A stretch of DNA of 64,000 nucleotides, taken from positions 4,898,001 to 4,962,000 of the forward strand of contig OY820914.1 of the NCBI GenBank assembly GCA_963682005.1, in the 5' to 3' direction. Position 1 is the first letter of the stretch, and each line of letters starts with the position of its first letter. Shown here piece after piece: positions 16,607-25,874 of the stretch. A model generated the notes under the pieces. That model saw only the letters and a program-made list of their open reading frames with translations, had not been told where the DNA came from and searched no databases. The position numbers and the translations under genes were made by a program. Source of the stretch: CAIYUC01 sp963682005. Lineage in GTDB: Bacteria; Bacteroidota; Bacteroidia; Bacteroidales; FEN-979.

Positions 16607-16967
16607 TTTTTATTGATGCAGACAATGTTGAAATTAACCTATTGATTTGTTTTTCTTCTTTATCAAGGCATGTTGAGACTTTGTTGAGTGATTCTTTTGA
16701 TAAAATTTCCAGATTTTGAATGACTAAAAGATGTGTTTCGAGTTCGAAAGCAGAACCTAAAGCTATTTCGAGAAATCTTTTGTACTCTGTTTCACTGGTT
16801 CTGCTACAACCTTCTGCAATATTGGCGGGAATTGAAACTGCTGCCCTTGTAAGTTGGCTCTTCAAACCAAACTTTTCATCATTCGGCAACATTTTCGCAA
16901 TTTTATATATTTCAGTGACAAGCAATATTCCATCCTTCCAAATCTCTAAGTTCCGAAAATTTCTCAT
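16599..16967 (-). CDS. Four-helix bundle protein (S23/23S rRNA intervening-sequence family)
   Basis: 122 residues from the start MRNFRNLEIWKDGILLVTEI. The frame stays open 26 codons upstream only because the heptamer array translates as AVGCWLL repeats. Signature residues LTRAAVSIPANIAEGCSR, YKRFLEIALGSAFELETHL match the S23 family of small four-helix bundles, first found inside rRNA intervening sequences and related to the Avd protein of diversity-generating retroelements. Function unknown. It is inserted between the ribosomal operon and ispF and is bracketed by inverted arrays of the same heptamers, which looks like a mobile or scattered unit; no reverse transcriptase or variable-repeat target is nearby. 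Confidence 0.85.
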   Translation of the reverse strand: MRNFRNLEIWKDGILLVTEIYKIAKMLPNDEKFGLKSQLTRAAVSIPANIAEGCSRTSETEYKRFLEIALGSAFELETHLLVIQNLEILSKESLNKVSTCLDKEEKQINRLISTLSASIKSQ

Positions 16968-16991
16968 TTTAACTAAATTTACAAATTTAGC

Positions 16992-17082
16992 GCCAACAGC
17001 CAACAGCCAACAGCCAACAGCCAACAGCCAACAGCCAACAGCCAACAGCCAATAGCCAACAGCTAAAAGCCTTCAGCCAACA
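16992..17082. repeat. Heptamer array GCCAACA, 13 units, running into ispF
   Basis: Eight perfect GCCAACA units (16992-17047), then GCCAATA, GCCAACA, GCTAAAA, GCCTTCA, GCCAACA. The period of 7 continues unbroken across the ispF stop codon (17063-17065) into its last six codons, so the array may have grown from the end of that gene. Confidence 0.85.
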
Positions 17083-17542
17083 GCACTACGGCATAAGCCG
17101 AAATCCCTTCTTCCCTGCCGATGAACCCGAGGTTCTCGCTGGTTTTTGCCTTGATGGAAAGCTGGCTTTCGCTGATCCCCATGACCTCGGAGAGGACCCG
17201 GATCATTTCTGGAACGTACTGGTTTATTTTTGGAGACTGTAAAACGATGGTTGAATCGATATTCTGGATAGCATATGATCTGGAGCTTATCAATTCGATG
17301 GTTCTGGAAAGGAGATTCTTGCTGTCGATCCCTTTGAATTGTGGATCTGTATCGGGAAATTGGTTTCCTATATCACGGAATCCTGCCGCACCGAGCAATG
17401 CATCGCAAATGGCATGGATAAGGGCATCAGCGTCTGAATGTCCTGTGGCTCCTTTTGAATGGGGTAAGAGAATCCCCCCCAGCCAGAATTCCCGTCCGGG
17501 TTCCAGTTTATGGGTGTCGAAGCCGAAGCCGATTCTTAACAT
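17063..17542 (-). CDS. ispF: 2-C-methyl-D-erythritol 2,4-cyclodiphosphate synthase
   Basis: 159 residues, normal length. Converts CDP-ME 2-phosphate to the cyclic diphosphate in the MEP isoprenoid pathway. Metal ligands are in GFGFDTHKL (Asp-x-His) and a third His follows; the GHSDADALIHAICDALLGAAG motif and the C-terminal SIKAKTSENLGFIGREEGISAYAVVLL are typical. The gene follows porV, and the 5' side is unusual: eight AGTAGCGA-type octamers fill the sequence directly in front of the ATG where a ribosome binding site should be. Confidence 0.95.
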   Translation of the reverse strand: MLRIGFGFDTHKLEPGREFWLGGILLPHSKGATGHSDADALIHAICDALLGAAGFRDIGNQFPDTDPQFKGIDSKNLLSRTIELISSRSYAIQNIDSTIVLQSPKINQYVPEMIRVLSEVMGISESQLSIKAKTSENLGFIGREEGISAYAVVLLAEGF

Positions 17543-17606
17543 AGTAGCGAAGTAGCGAAGTAGCGAAGTAGCGAAGTAGCGAAGTAGCGAAATGGTGAAG
17601 TAGCGA
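17543..17606. repeat. Octamer array AGTAGCGA x8 abutting the ispF start codon
   Basis: Seven exact AGTAGCGA units and one AATGGTGA variant, beginning at the base next to the ispF ATG. On the coding (minus) strand the unit reads TCGCTACT. It pairs with the inverted array at 17662-17693. Confidence 0.85.
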
Positions 17607-17661
17607 AATTACTAATATTACGCAGAAGGCAATTGTTCCGAAATAGTTTCAATGACAATTT

Positions 17662-17693
17662 TCGCTTTTTCGCTACTTCACTACTTCGCTATT
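17662..17693. repeat. Inverted octamer array at the porV stop codon
   Basis: Four units TCGCTTTT, TCGCTACT, TCACTACT, TCGCTATT, complementary to the ispF-side array, ending at the porV stop codon. Together with 17543-17606 it can form a long hairpin with a loop of about 55 bases. Confidence 0.75.
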
Positions 17694-18886
17694 TACTTTG
17701 TTTTTGACTCCTTGTCTGCCTTTGATGGTGCATCAAAGTTGAACAGCAGGGTGAACTGCATGGTGTTCTGGAGCGGGTTGTTGCTTTTAACGGGGATCAG
17801 GTAAGAAAAGTCAAGACCGAACACATTGTACCTTAAACCGGCACCCAGCGTGAAGAACTGACGGGCTCCCTTGTACTTTGATTCCCAGAAATAGCCGGCA
17901 CGAATTGCAAACAGTTTGTTATACCAGTATTCTGCAGATGCAACCACATTGATCTCCTGCATCTCTTCCTTAAAACCATAAGGTGCATCATAGAATGACT
18001 GTATGATCCCCTGAGGTACGGAAACATTGTTATCCATCCCTTTAACAATCACATAGTCCTGGGCTGTTGAATCATATTCCCTGATGGGAGGTGTCGGGAC
18101 CAGCAGTTTATTCAGGTCAAGCGCAAATGAAAGCCGGTTGTAATCATCGATATCCATTGTAAATGACGGCCCGATTCGAAGATTGGTCGGAATAAAATCT
18201 TTCATCACCGTCGTGCTGCTATATGAAATTTTGGTCCCGATATTGGAGATATCAACACCGAAATTGATTGAAGATCCGGCAAGGCCGGAAATCTCAAGTT
18301 CCTTATGATAATAAAGAGCGATATCGGCAGCCACTGAAATGCCAGGCCGGGTTTCCACGGTTGAATTTAACCCCGGTGTAAGGTTTGAATAGATGAACCG
18401 GGCTGCCACGGCCGCAGAGATAACAGGACTGAATTTCCGTGAGTAGGCGGCATCGACTGCAAATTCATTGGGTTTGTAATTCCCAAGGGACTGACCAAGG
18501 TCATTCGTGTATTCTACAGATCCCAGCGAGAAAAAACGCAGTGACATGGCAATCGCCTGTTTGTCATTGATTTTCCAGTAACCTGAGAGCGAGGAAAGAC
18601 CGATATCATTTACGAGTCCGTGAAGCCAGGGAACATACCCGATGCCGATTCCGAATTGTTTTTCTGCAAATGCATACTTTGCCGGATTCCAGAACATCGA
18701 ATAGGCATCCGGTGTTGTGGAAACCCCGATATTACCCAATCCTCCACCTCTGGCATCCGGAGCGATAAGCAGGAACGGGACAGCTGTGGTTATGGGATTT
18801 GCTTCTTCCTGGCCAAAACTTTTTGTGGTAATAATTACGCATGTCAGCAATAACATTAAGTAGATCTTCATTTTTTGCATTCTCAT
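17693..18886 (-). CDS. porV: Type IX secretion outer-membrane protein PorV (LptO)
   Basis: 397 residues: signal peptide, then a FadL-like beta-barrel. The start NPITTAVPFLLIAPDARGGGLGNIGVSTTPDAYSMFWNPAK is the PorV signature. PorV binds T9SS cargo after it crosses SprA and hands it to the PorU sortase. An alternative start at 18871 (MKIYLMLLLTC) gives a tighter signal peptide. It is the last gene of the porU-porU2-porU3-porV run, as in Flavobacterium where porU and porV are neighbours. The stop codon runs straight into an octamer array. Confidence 0.93.
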   Translation of the reverse strand: MRMQKMKIYLMLLLTCVIITTKSFGQEEANPITTAVPFLLIAPDARGGGLGNIGVSTTPDAYSMFWNPAKYAFAEKQFGIGIGYVPWLHGLVNDIGLSSLSGYWKINDKQAIAMSLRFFSLGSVEYTNDLGQSLGNYKPNEFAVDAAYSRKFSPVISAAVAARFIYSNLTPGLNSTVETRPGISVAADIALYYHKELEISGLAGSSINFGVDISNIGTKISYSSTTVMKDFIPTNLRIGPSFTMDIDDYNRLSFALDLNKLLVPTPPIREYDSTAQDYVIVKGMDNNVSVPQGIIQSFYDAPYGFKEEMQEINVVASAEYWYNKLFAIRAGYFWESKYKGARQFFTLGAGLRYNVFGLDFSYLIPVKSNNPLQNTMQFTLLFNFDAPSKADKESKTK

Positions 18887-18978
18887 AGATTATTTGGTCA
18901 AACAATATGCATCAGAAAAAACTAACGCACTTTTTATAGTTATATTGCCTGCATAAAAAACGAAGTGCAGGTTCTCTG

Positions 18979-21900
18979 TCAGTTTAAAATGATAAGCTTT
19001 TGTGATGTCTGTGAGGAAGCACCATTCCCTCCCTTCACGATCAGGTTATAAATGTATATTCCACTTGCCGCCTTATTTCCGCTATCGGTTTTCCCGTCCC
19101 AGGGAATAAAAACAGGCTGGGATCCATATTCCGTTACCTCTTTCTCTATTGTTTTAATAATATTCCCCGTTACAGAAGAAATCCGGATCTGTATCTTGAG
19201 TGTTCCTGCATTCTGCATCGGGCTTAGCTGAAACGTTGTTGATCCCGAGAACGGATTTGGGAAATTCATGACCTTCTGAACACTTAACTGAGGCTGATCC
19301 ATAACGAAAAAGCTGATCTCCGCCTCAGACGAATTATTATAAAGGTCCCATGCTTTCAGGCTGATGGTATGATAACCCGTCGACAGGTTCATGAGCTGAT
19401 ACTTCAGGCTTCCCGAACGGTAATTATCAAGTTCCGGTTCAAAATAGTCGTTCAGTACAACGGGAGAAGAGGAATTATGATCCAGGACGGCAAGAAGTTC
19501 ATGTCCGATACCAAGCCCGACACTGTTGACCCCGTCATTGTCATTAATATCAGCCAGGAAATATGGATCTGAGGATGTCCTCCCTCCGGATGTGAAATCC
19601 CTGTCCTCCATAAAAAGTTTTATCTCAGGTCCCGGATCCTCTGTATTGACGGACGGATCATTTCCACCGATGATTATATTGCTGAAATATCCGTTTGCAT
19701 CTGATGTACCGTCCTGGCAATAATAGCTCAGTTTTCCCTTCCCGAACCTCAGGTTGATCTCTTTGGGAATGACGCAGGAAAACTCGAAGGAGCCATCCTT
19801 CACCGTTGTTTTACTGTAGGTCAGCAGGCTGTTCTGAAGCTGGAAGTTCTGAGGATAGCTTCCATTGGATCCCGGCTTGTTCCCAAGGGTCCTGAACGTT
19901 GCTGTCTTATCGAACAGCCTGGTAAATAGAGTCCCGTTGTATGATGACAGCTTGTTTCCCAACTGGTCTTCAATCTGACCTTTGACTTTAAGGATTGACA
20001 ATCCAAGGATCGTATCAGCCGCGCCGGAATAGGGTGTTTCATTGATTTCGGTTGTCACAACCCTGTTTTTCGGAAATGCGATTTCCTGGGCGGGATCACC
20101 AAGCAGCACGAAATTCCTGATATTGCTGTTATTGTTGTTATTATTTTTCGATATCCGGATCAGATCACCCATGGTTAAAAGGGGTTGCCCGGCCGGAGGA
20201 ATAAGATGAGAAAAGAAACTGGTATCAAGCTTGAAATTCGATGTTGCCATGGCTTGCCTTGTCGTTGAATAGAGGGCGATGGCACCACCGGTGGGATGAT
20301 TGATGACCATTTCTCCTGCCGAGAAACGTTCAGGATTATCAAAACGGCTGAATTCACAGGTTGCCGTGATAAAAACCGGGAGTTTATCTGCGTTTGTCCA
20401 GCCCTCAATATCCCCGACCGTCAGGCATTTCTCGCCCGACCACCCGTCTTCTCCGCCATGGCCGGTATAATTGATGATCAGGGAACCGTCTGCAACGACT
20501 TTGTTTATGGTTTTATTCACTTCAGGGAACCGCTCTCCGGCCGGAGTGGAGATCAACGGATAGGCATCAAAATATATTTTATTGACATTGTATCCCGGGT
20601 ACCGCTCACCTACGATCTTGGCCAGTTGTTCAGCCTGCTGTAAATGAAGGTTGCTGTTTTCATCATCCGCCACGAATGTCATCCTGTTCCTCCAGTCTGA
20701 CAGGATGGTATCAGAAACAGATGAGTAGTGAATGATCTTGTCGACCATGATCGTTGCCTGTTCGACTGTTGTCACCGGGAAGCGTCCAATCCCCACGTCA
20801 ATGGATCCATTGGCTGCCAGACCTTCATTATCCTCCATGATCCCGAAGTAATCTTCCGTAACATATGACTGGATCTGGCTCATCGATTCCATTGACTGGA
20901 AAGTAGGGATCATGTTATTATTGCCGGGTATCCGGTTTTTCGGATCGTACGACCCGTCGCCAAAAAGAAGAAGATATTTGGGTGCGTTTGAAGGAGCCCC
21001 CCTGTCGAACAGCATTTTCACGAAATCCCTGACAGCTGTCAGATCATGATTTCCGCTTGCAAATTCATTATAGACCTGGGTCGTGGTTGCAACTGCCACA
21101 CTAAGGTTATTGCTCTGTTTGTGGAATTCTGCAAGCCGGTTTGCCTGGTCAAGAAACAATGGATGTGTAACGATCACCAGGTTTTTTGGTTCAAAACCAT
21201 GAAGGTTTTGATTCGCAACCGGTTCTGTCAGAATGACCGGGTAATATGAGCCTCCGTCAAAGGCAAAAAATTCTTTAAGGGTATCAGTATTGATGATAAA
21301 GGAAAGCGTGTCATGCGACAATAACCCTTCCATTTGCCTGATGTTGGAGCGATCCGATATGTCGAGAACTTTTACATTTTGGTTGGCTCCTGAAAGTATG
21401 AATTGAGAAATGCTGTTCTTGCCGATTGACCCTGCATCCCGGAAACCAAGTTGTGATTCAGACCAGTGAAGATTCCTGCGACAATTGATTTCAATGAAAT
21501 TGAGCCACCCGATGGAATTGGAAGATGGCAGCCTGTACGCCAGGTTCAGATGAACCGGGGAACCCTGTCCATGGAAAAAAGTGACTTTCTGCTTCACCTG
21601 GCCGAAATTCTGATTATTCTGAAGGTCGGTATAATCAACCGAAATGGAATCAACTGTCTTATTGCCGGAAGAGAGGAAAAACTTGCTGACCACACCTGCA
21701 CGGGCGGCAACATTTGTAATGACCCGGATTACTGAAGATGTATCGATATCAGGAAAAGAAAAAATAAAATCATAGGCATTGTTTGCATTGTTGAATTCTT
21801 CTCCATACCATGTTCTTCCCGATCTGATAAGGTTGCGTTCATCAATTTCATGAAATTGAAAATCATCAAATTTCGTTACTATATGATTGGGGATGGTATC

Positions 21901-22383
21901 CAATGACGCTTCAGGCTGTATCCGCTTTCCTTTTACAAGACCGGCATTGATAAAATAGTAGGAAGAATCGGAGTAAAGGTTTTTCGTGTGGGAGAACAGA
22001 TGCGTCGCAGCATAGTCATAGGTCCATTTATCAGGTGCTTCCCCATAAAAAAGGATATAATCACCCGGATCGAGTTTTCCATCATTGCCATCATTCACGA
22101 AACAGGCTGTTTCCTGCAGGTCGTCGATCCTGGAAGCAGAATTTGCTTCAGGGAGCATCCCCGCCCCGTTCCCGAAGACCCTGATGGTAGAATCAGCTAT
22201 GCTGGCCATGTCGAACCCCATAGCCACAAAATCGTCATATGTGATCTTGTGTATCCCGGTTTCCTGGATGGCGATTTTATACCATTTCCCTGCACTCAGA
22301 ACTGAAGAATCCTTGTGTGGTCTTCCCCCGAATGTCAGGAAAGAAATTGAAAATAAAATAGTTGATAATAAATATCTCATCAA
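18979..22383 (-). CDS. PorU-like C25 sortase paralogue, third copy
   Basis: 1134 residues. Signal peptide, an N-terminal domain that opens VLSAGKWYKIAIQETGIHKITYDDF, a gingipain-type C25 peptidase domain with catalytic His642 (YTGHGGE) and Cys676 (TATCEFSRFD), an Ig-like region, and a C-terminal T9SS sorting-like domain (MNFPNPFSGSTTF ... IPWDGKTDSGNKAASGIYIYNL). It lacks the roughly 200-residue N-terminal extension of the first copy but matches the middle copy almost residue for residue in length, with the dyad at identical positions. A sortase role (removing the CTD and attaching A-LPS) is known for PorU; whether this copy acts on a different substrate set is open. 92 bases upstream of porV. 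Confidence 0.85.
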   Translation of the reverse strand: MMRYLLSTILFSISFLTFGGRPHKDSSVLSAGKWYKIAIQETGIHKITYDDFVAMGFDMASIADSTIRVFGNGAGMLPEANSASRIDDLQETACFVNDGNDGKLDPGDYILFYGEAPDKWTYDYAATHLFSHTKNLYSDSSYYFINAGLVKGKRIQPEASLDTIPNHIVTKFDDFQFHEIDERNLIRSGRTWYGEEFNNANNAYDFIFSFPDIDTSSVIRVITNVAARAGVVSKFFLSSGNKTVDSISVDYTDLQNNQNFGQVKQKVTFFHGQGSPVHLNLAYRLPSSNSIGWLNFIEINCRRNLHWSESQLGFRDAGSIGKNSISQFILSGANQNVKVLDISDRSNIRQMEGLLSHDTLSFIINTDTLKEFFAFDGGSYYPVILTEPVANQNLHGFEPKNLVIVTHPLFLDQANRLAEFHKQSNNLSVAVATTTQVYNEFASGNHDLTAVRDFVKMLFDRGAPSNAPKYLLLFGDGSYDPKNRIPGNNNMIPTFQSMESMSQIQSYVTEDYFGIMEDNEGLAANGSIDVGIGRFPVTTVEQATIMVDKIIHYSSVSDTILSDWRNRMTFVADDENSNLHLQQAEQLAKIVGERYPGYNVNKIYFDAYPLISTPAGERFPEVNKTINKVVADGSLIINYTGHGGEDGWSGEKCLTVGDIEGWTNADKLPVFITATCEFSRFDNPERFSAGEMVINHPTGGAIALYSTTRQAMATSNFKLDTSFFSHLIPPAGQPLLTMGDLIRISKNNNNNNSNIRNFVLLGDPAQEIAFPKNRVVTTEINETPYSGAADTILGLSILKVKGQIEDQLGNKLSSYNGTLFTRLFDKTATFRTLGNKPGSNGSYPQNFQLQNSLLTYSKTTVKDGSFEFSCVIPKEINLRFGKGKLSYYCQDGTSDANGYFSNIIIGGNDPSVNTEDPGPEIKLFMEDRDFTSGGRTSSDPYFLADINDNDGVNSVGLGIGHELLAVLDHNSSSPVVLNDYFEPELDNYRSGSLKYQLMNLSTGYHTISLKAWDLYNNSSEAEISFFVMDQPQLSVQKVMNFPNPFSGSTTFQLSPMQNAGTLKIQIRISSVTGNIIKTIEKEVTEYGSQPVFIPWDGKTDSGNKAASGIYIYNLIVKGGNGASSQTSQKLIILN

Positions 22384-22415
22384 ATGTTTTTGTTCAAATG
22401 CAAAGATACGAATAT

Positions 22416-25400
22416 TTAAAATATAACCATTTTGCCGGCCGTTTGCATAAAGGCATTGTTTTCATCCCGGATGACCACCTGGTAGATGTAAAATCCGGCT
22501 GAAACTTTGCTCCCGTTGTCATCACGTCCGTCCCAGCCTATTGTTACGGGGGTGTTACCGTATTCACTAATGTGAGATTCAATGGTTTTAAGGCTCCTTC
22601 CCTGAGCCGCGAAGATGCGGATCACAACATCAAGATCACCGGTATTCGCGACCGGGGTAAACCGGAAAGTCGTCTGATCATGGAAAGGATTCGGAAAATT
22701 CCCGACCTCCTGAACAGTGATCACCGGAGGATCGGACACAAAAAACCGGATCTCCGATGAATATGAATTGTTATAATAGTCCCAGGCTTTGACATTCAGA
22801 ACATGTAACCCTGTTGAAAGTCCTGAAAACGGGAAAGCAACAGTGCCTCTGTCGAACCGGTCCATCTCAGGCGTATAATATTCATTCAGGACAATCGAAT
22901 GAGACTGGTCTTCATCGAGTACGGCCAGGATTTCATGACCGATACCAAGCCCTGTAGCATTAATCCCATTATCATCTCTTAGGAAAGCAAGTAATTCAGG
23001 ATTGGGGGATGTAACTCCCCCACTTACAAAATCTGTATGATCCATAAACAACTTTATCTCGGGGCCCGGATTTTCAGGAACAATACCGGGAACAGACCCT
23101 CCGATCAAAACAGAGTCACAGAATCCGTTCCCATCTTGCTGAGGATCGGCTGCATAAAAACTGATCCTGCCAGCGCCAACCTGCAGGGCGATATCTTTCG
23201 GAACAACAAATGAAACCTGGAATTCCCCATTGGTAACTGTACTCTTCTGTTCAGAGATCACACAATCCCTGAGGTTGAAATTCTCAGGGTAACTGCCTTC
23301 CTGCTCAGGTTTGTTCCCGATGGTTCTGTAGGTTCGTATTTTATCAAAAACCTTCGTTGAAACAACACCATTGAAATTATGAAGCTTGTTTCCTGCCGGG
23401 TCCTGGATTTCTCCTTGAACAGTAACAGTTGATAATCCCCGTAAAGTATCCAGTATGCCGTTCATGCTGTGACCATTTATTTCCGTGGCAGCAATTCTGT
23501 ATGTTGGAAAAGCAACATGCTGAGCTGGATCTCCAAGGAGAACAAAATTCCTGAGAATAGCAAGGTTGTGCGTATTGTTCTTGGCCATCCGGATCATATC
23601 ACCAAAGGATGGAACCGGGGAACCGTCAGAAGGGATAAGATTTCTGAATATGCTGGTGTCCAGTTTTATATTGGAAGAAGCAATAGCCTGCCGGGTTGTT
23701 GTAAAAAGCGCAACGGCGCCTCCCTCGCTACGGTTGATGACCATTTCCCCGGCCGAATACCGCTCCGGATTGTCAAAACGGCTGAATTCGCATGTGGCCG
23801 TGATAACAACCGGCAACCTGTCGGGGTTTCTCCATCCCGCGATATCTGAAGTTGTTACAACCTTTTCAAGGGCCAGGCCATCCTCGCCGCCATGCCCCGT
23901 ATAAGTCAGCATCAGGGTCCCTTTGTTGATCGCGTTGTTGATCGCCTTATTGACTTCCGGAAAACGGTCTCCCGACGGCGTATGAACAAGCGGGTATGAA
24001 TCCAGGTAGATCTTATTCACATTATAAACCGGATATTTTTGTTCGGTAATTTCATCCAGTTCCTCCGTCTGGTGCATATGCAGGTTGTTGTTTTCGTCAT
24101 CTGCCACGAAGGTCATGATGTTCTTCCACCCGCTCATGGCTGTATCGGCAACCATTTCATAATGAATGACCTTGTCAACAAGTGATTTCGCCTGGTCGGC
24201 GGTTGTCACTGGAAAACGTCCGATCCCGATGTCAATGGTCCCGTCTGAATTTCCACCTTCACCGTCCTCCAGTATTCCGAAATAGTCGTCAGTAACATAG
24301 GATTGGAATGAATTCAGCGATTCGGGGCTCTGAAAGGTCGGTATCATATTATTATTGCCGGGAATCCTGTTCTTCGGATCATAGGATCCATCGCCGAAAA
24401 GCAACATATAGCGGAGTCCGTTACTTCCCATAGTTTCTTTGTCGTAGATCATCTTTGCAAAATCCCGGATCGCGGTGAGGTCCGGCTGCCCGGAGGAAAA
24501 TTCATTGTAAACCTGAAATACATCTGCAACCTCAACTGATATACCATCATGCTGAACATGAAAGTCAGCAAGCCGTTTTGCCTGCTCCTTAAACATCGGA
24601 TGAGTGACAATAACCATCGTAACGGAATCGATGGCATGAAGATCCTGGTTTTGTACTCTTTCAATGACTTCAACCGGAAAAAGGTAAGAATTGTCGAAGG
24701 CGATAAATTCTTTCAGGGAATCCGTACGGATATTGAACCTGGTAGTATCATTCGAATTTAGCCCCTGAATATTCCTGATATCACCCCTGTCAGTTATATC
24801 CCAGATAAATACATCATTGGGTACATTGGCGAGAATGAATTGCGTTATATTTTTTTTCCCGACAGAAGCAGCATCTCTGAAACTCATCTGGGGGCCCATC
24901 CATCTCAGGGCCCTTCGACAGTTAACCTCGATGAAATTAAGCCATCCCATGGCGTTTTGTGATGGCATACGGTATGAAAGATCAATATCCAGCCGTGATT
25001 CTTCAGGGGTGTATAAAGTCGTCCTTTGAGCACCCCTGGCAAAATCAGCAACGGATGATTGAATAATATGATCAACCACCACTGAATCTTCGATCTGGCC
25101 ATTTATGGTAAGAATAAATTTGCTGTCTGCAACCGACCGTGCTGCAACATTTGTAATTATCCGCACGTCCGATAAAGGATCAAGGCCGGAAAAATTAAAT
25201 GCAAATGAATATGTATCCTTTGTATGGTCGAATACTTCACCATACCAGGTCCTTCCTGAACTTATCAGGTTTCGTTCGTCGGCCTCATGAAAAGCGAAAT
25301 CATCCGTAAATGCTGAAACCATGTTTGGTATTGTATCAAGGGATGCCAATGATTGTACCCGTTTCCCCTTTTCCTGGTCTGCATTGATATAATAATAGGA

Positions 25401-25817
25401 ATAATCAGAAAACAAGTTCTTAGTATGAACAAATGTGTGGGTGGTAGCATTGTTGAACGTCCAGCTATCGGGTGAATCTCCGAAAAAAAGAATATAATCG
25501 CCCGGGTCCATCCGGCCATCATTACCATCAACGACTAAAACCGGGGTTTCGTTGAGGTCGTCATGCATCCGGGCACCATTGACTTCAGGAAGCATGCTTC
25601 CACCATTGCCAAACAGCCTGATATTGGAATCATTCAGCTGGGATAAATTGAATCCCATGGCAACCAGGTCATCATAGGTAATTTTGTAAATACCTGACTG
25701 TTTAACGCCGATCTTATACCAATATCCCGCTGACAGCACTGAGTGTTTCCTGTAATTTTCACCGCCAAATGCTACAATTGAGATAAGTGTCAGCCAAAGG
25801 AAAATGACCGGTTTCAT
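22416..25817 (-). CDS. PorU-like C25 sortase paralogue, middle copy
   Basis: 1133 residues with the same domain order as its downstream neighbour: signal peptide, YWYKIGVKQSGIYKITYDDLVAMGF, C25 peptidase with His642 (YTGHGGED) and Cys676 (TATCEFSRFDN), and a C-terminal sorting-like domain (GNFPNPFHDQTTF ... IGWDGRDDNGSKVSAGFYIYQV). The two short copies appear more alike than either is to the long copy, which fits duplication of the short form after the first split. Gaps of 57 and 32 bases to its neighbours suggest one operon. All active-site residues are kept, so it is not a decaying copy. Confidence 0.85.
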   Translation of the reverse strand: MKPVIFLWLTLISIVAFGGENYRKHSVLSAGYWYKIGVKQSGIYKITYDDLVAMGFNLSQLNDSNIRLFGNGGSMLPEVNGARMHDDLNETPVLVVDGNDGRMDPGDYILFFGDSPDSWTFNNATTHTFVHTKNLFSDYSYYYINADQEKGKRVQSLASLDTIPNMVSAFTDDFAFHEADERNLISSGRTWYGEVFDHTKDTYSFAFNFSGLDPLSDVRIITNVAARSVADSKFILTINGQIEDSVVVDHIIQSSVADFARGAQRTTLYTPEESRLDIDLSYRMPSQNAMGWLNFIEVNCRRALRWMGPQMSFRDAASVGKKNITQFILANVPNDVFIWDITDRGDIRNIQGLNSNDTTRFNIRTDSLKEFIAFDNSYLFPVEVIERVQNQDLHAIDSVTMVIVTHPMFKEQAKRLADFHVQHDGISVEVADVFQVYNEFSSGQPDLTAIRDFAKMIYDKETMGSNGLRYMLLFGDGSYDPKNRIPGNNNMIPTFQSPESLNSFQSYVTDDYFGILEDGEGGNSDGTIDIGIGRFPVTTADQAKSLVDKVIHYEMVADTAMSGWKNIMTFVADDENNNLHMHQTEELDEITEQKYPVYNVNKIYLDSYPLVHTPSGDRFPEVNKAINNAINKGTLMLTYTGHGGEDGLALEKVVTTSDIAGWRNPDRLPVVITATCEFSRFDNPERYSAGEMVINRSEGGAVALFTTTRQAIASSNIKLDTSIFRNLIPSDGSPVPSFGDMIRMAKNNTHNLAILRNFVLLGDPAQHVAFPTYRIAATEINGHSMNGILDTLRGLSTVTVQGEIQDPAGNKLHNFNGVVSTKVFDKIRTYRTIGNKPEQEGSYPENFNLRDCVISEQKSTVTNGEFQVSFVVPKDIALQVGAGRISFYAADPQQDGNGFCDSVLIGGSVPGIVPENPGPEIKLFMDHTDFVSGGVTSPNPELLAFLRDDNGINATGLGIGHEILAVLDEDQSHSIVLNEYYTPEMDRFDRGTVAFPFSGLSTGLHVLNVKAWDYYNNSYSSEIRFFVSDPPVITVQEVGNFPNPFHDQTTFRFTPVANTGDLDVVIRIFAAQGRSLKTIESHISEYGNTPVTIGWDGRDDNGSKVSAGFYIYQVVIRDENNAFMQTAGKMVIF

Positions 25818-25874
25818 TGAATGTCGGTTTTCATAGGATGAAAATTCCGTTTCAGGTGAATAGAATCATTTACA

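Noticed and set aside
16599..16967. Avd gene of a diversity-generating retroelement
   Set aside because: The family is related, but no reverse transcriptase, template repeat or variable-repeat target is nearby.
16968..17045. N-terminal extension of the four-helix-bundle protein (AVGCWLL repeats)
   Set aside because: It is the translation of the GCCAACA array; the family start is the Met at 16967.
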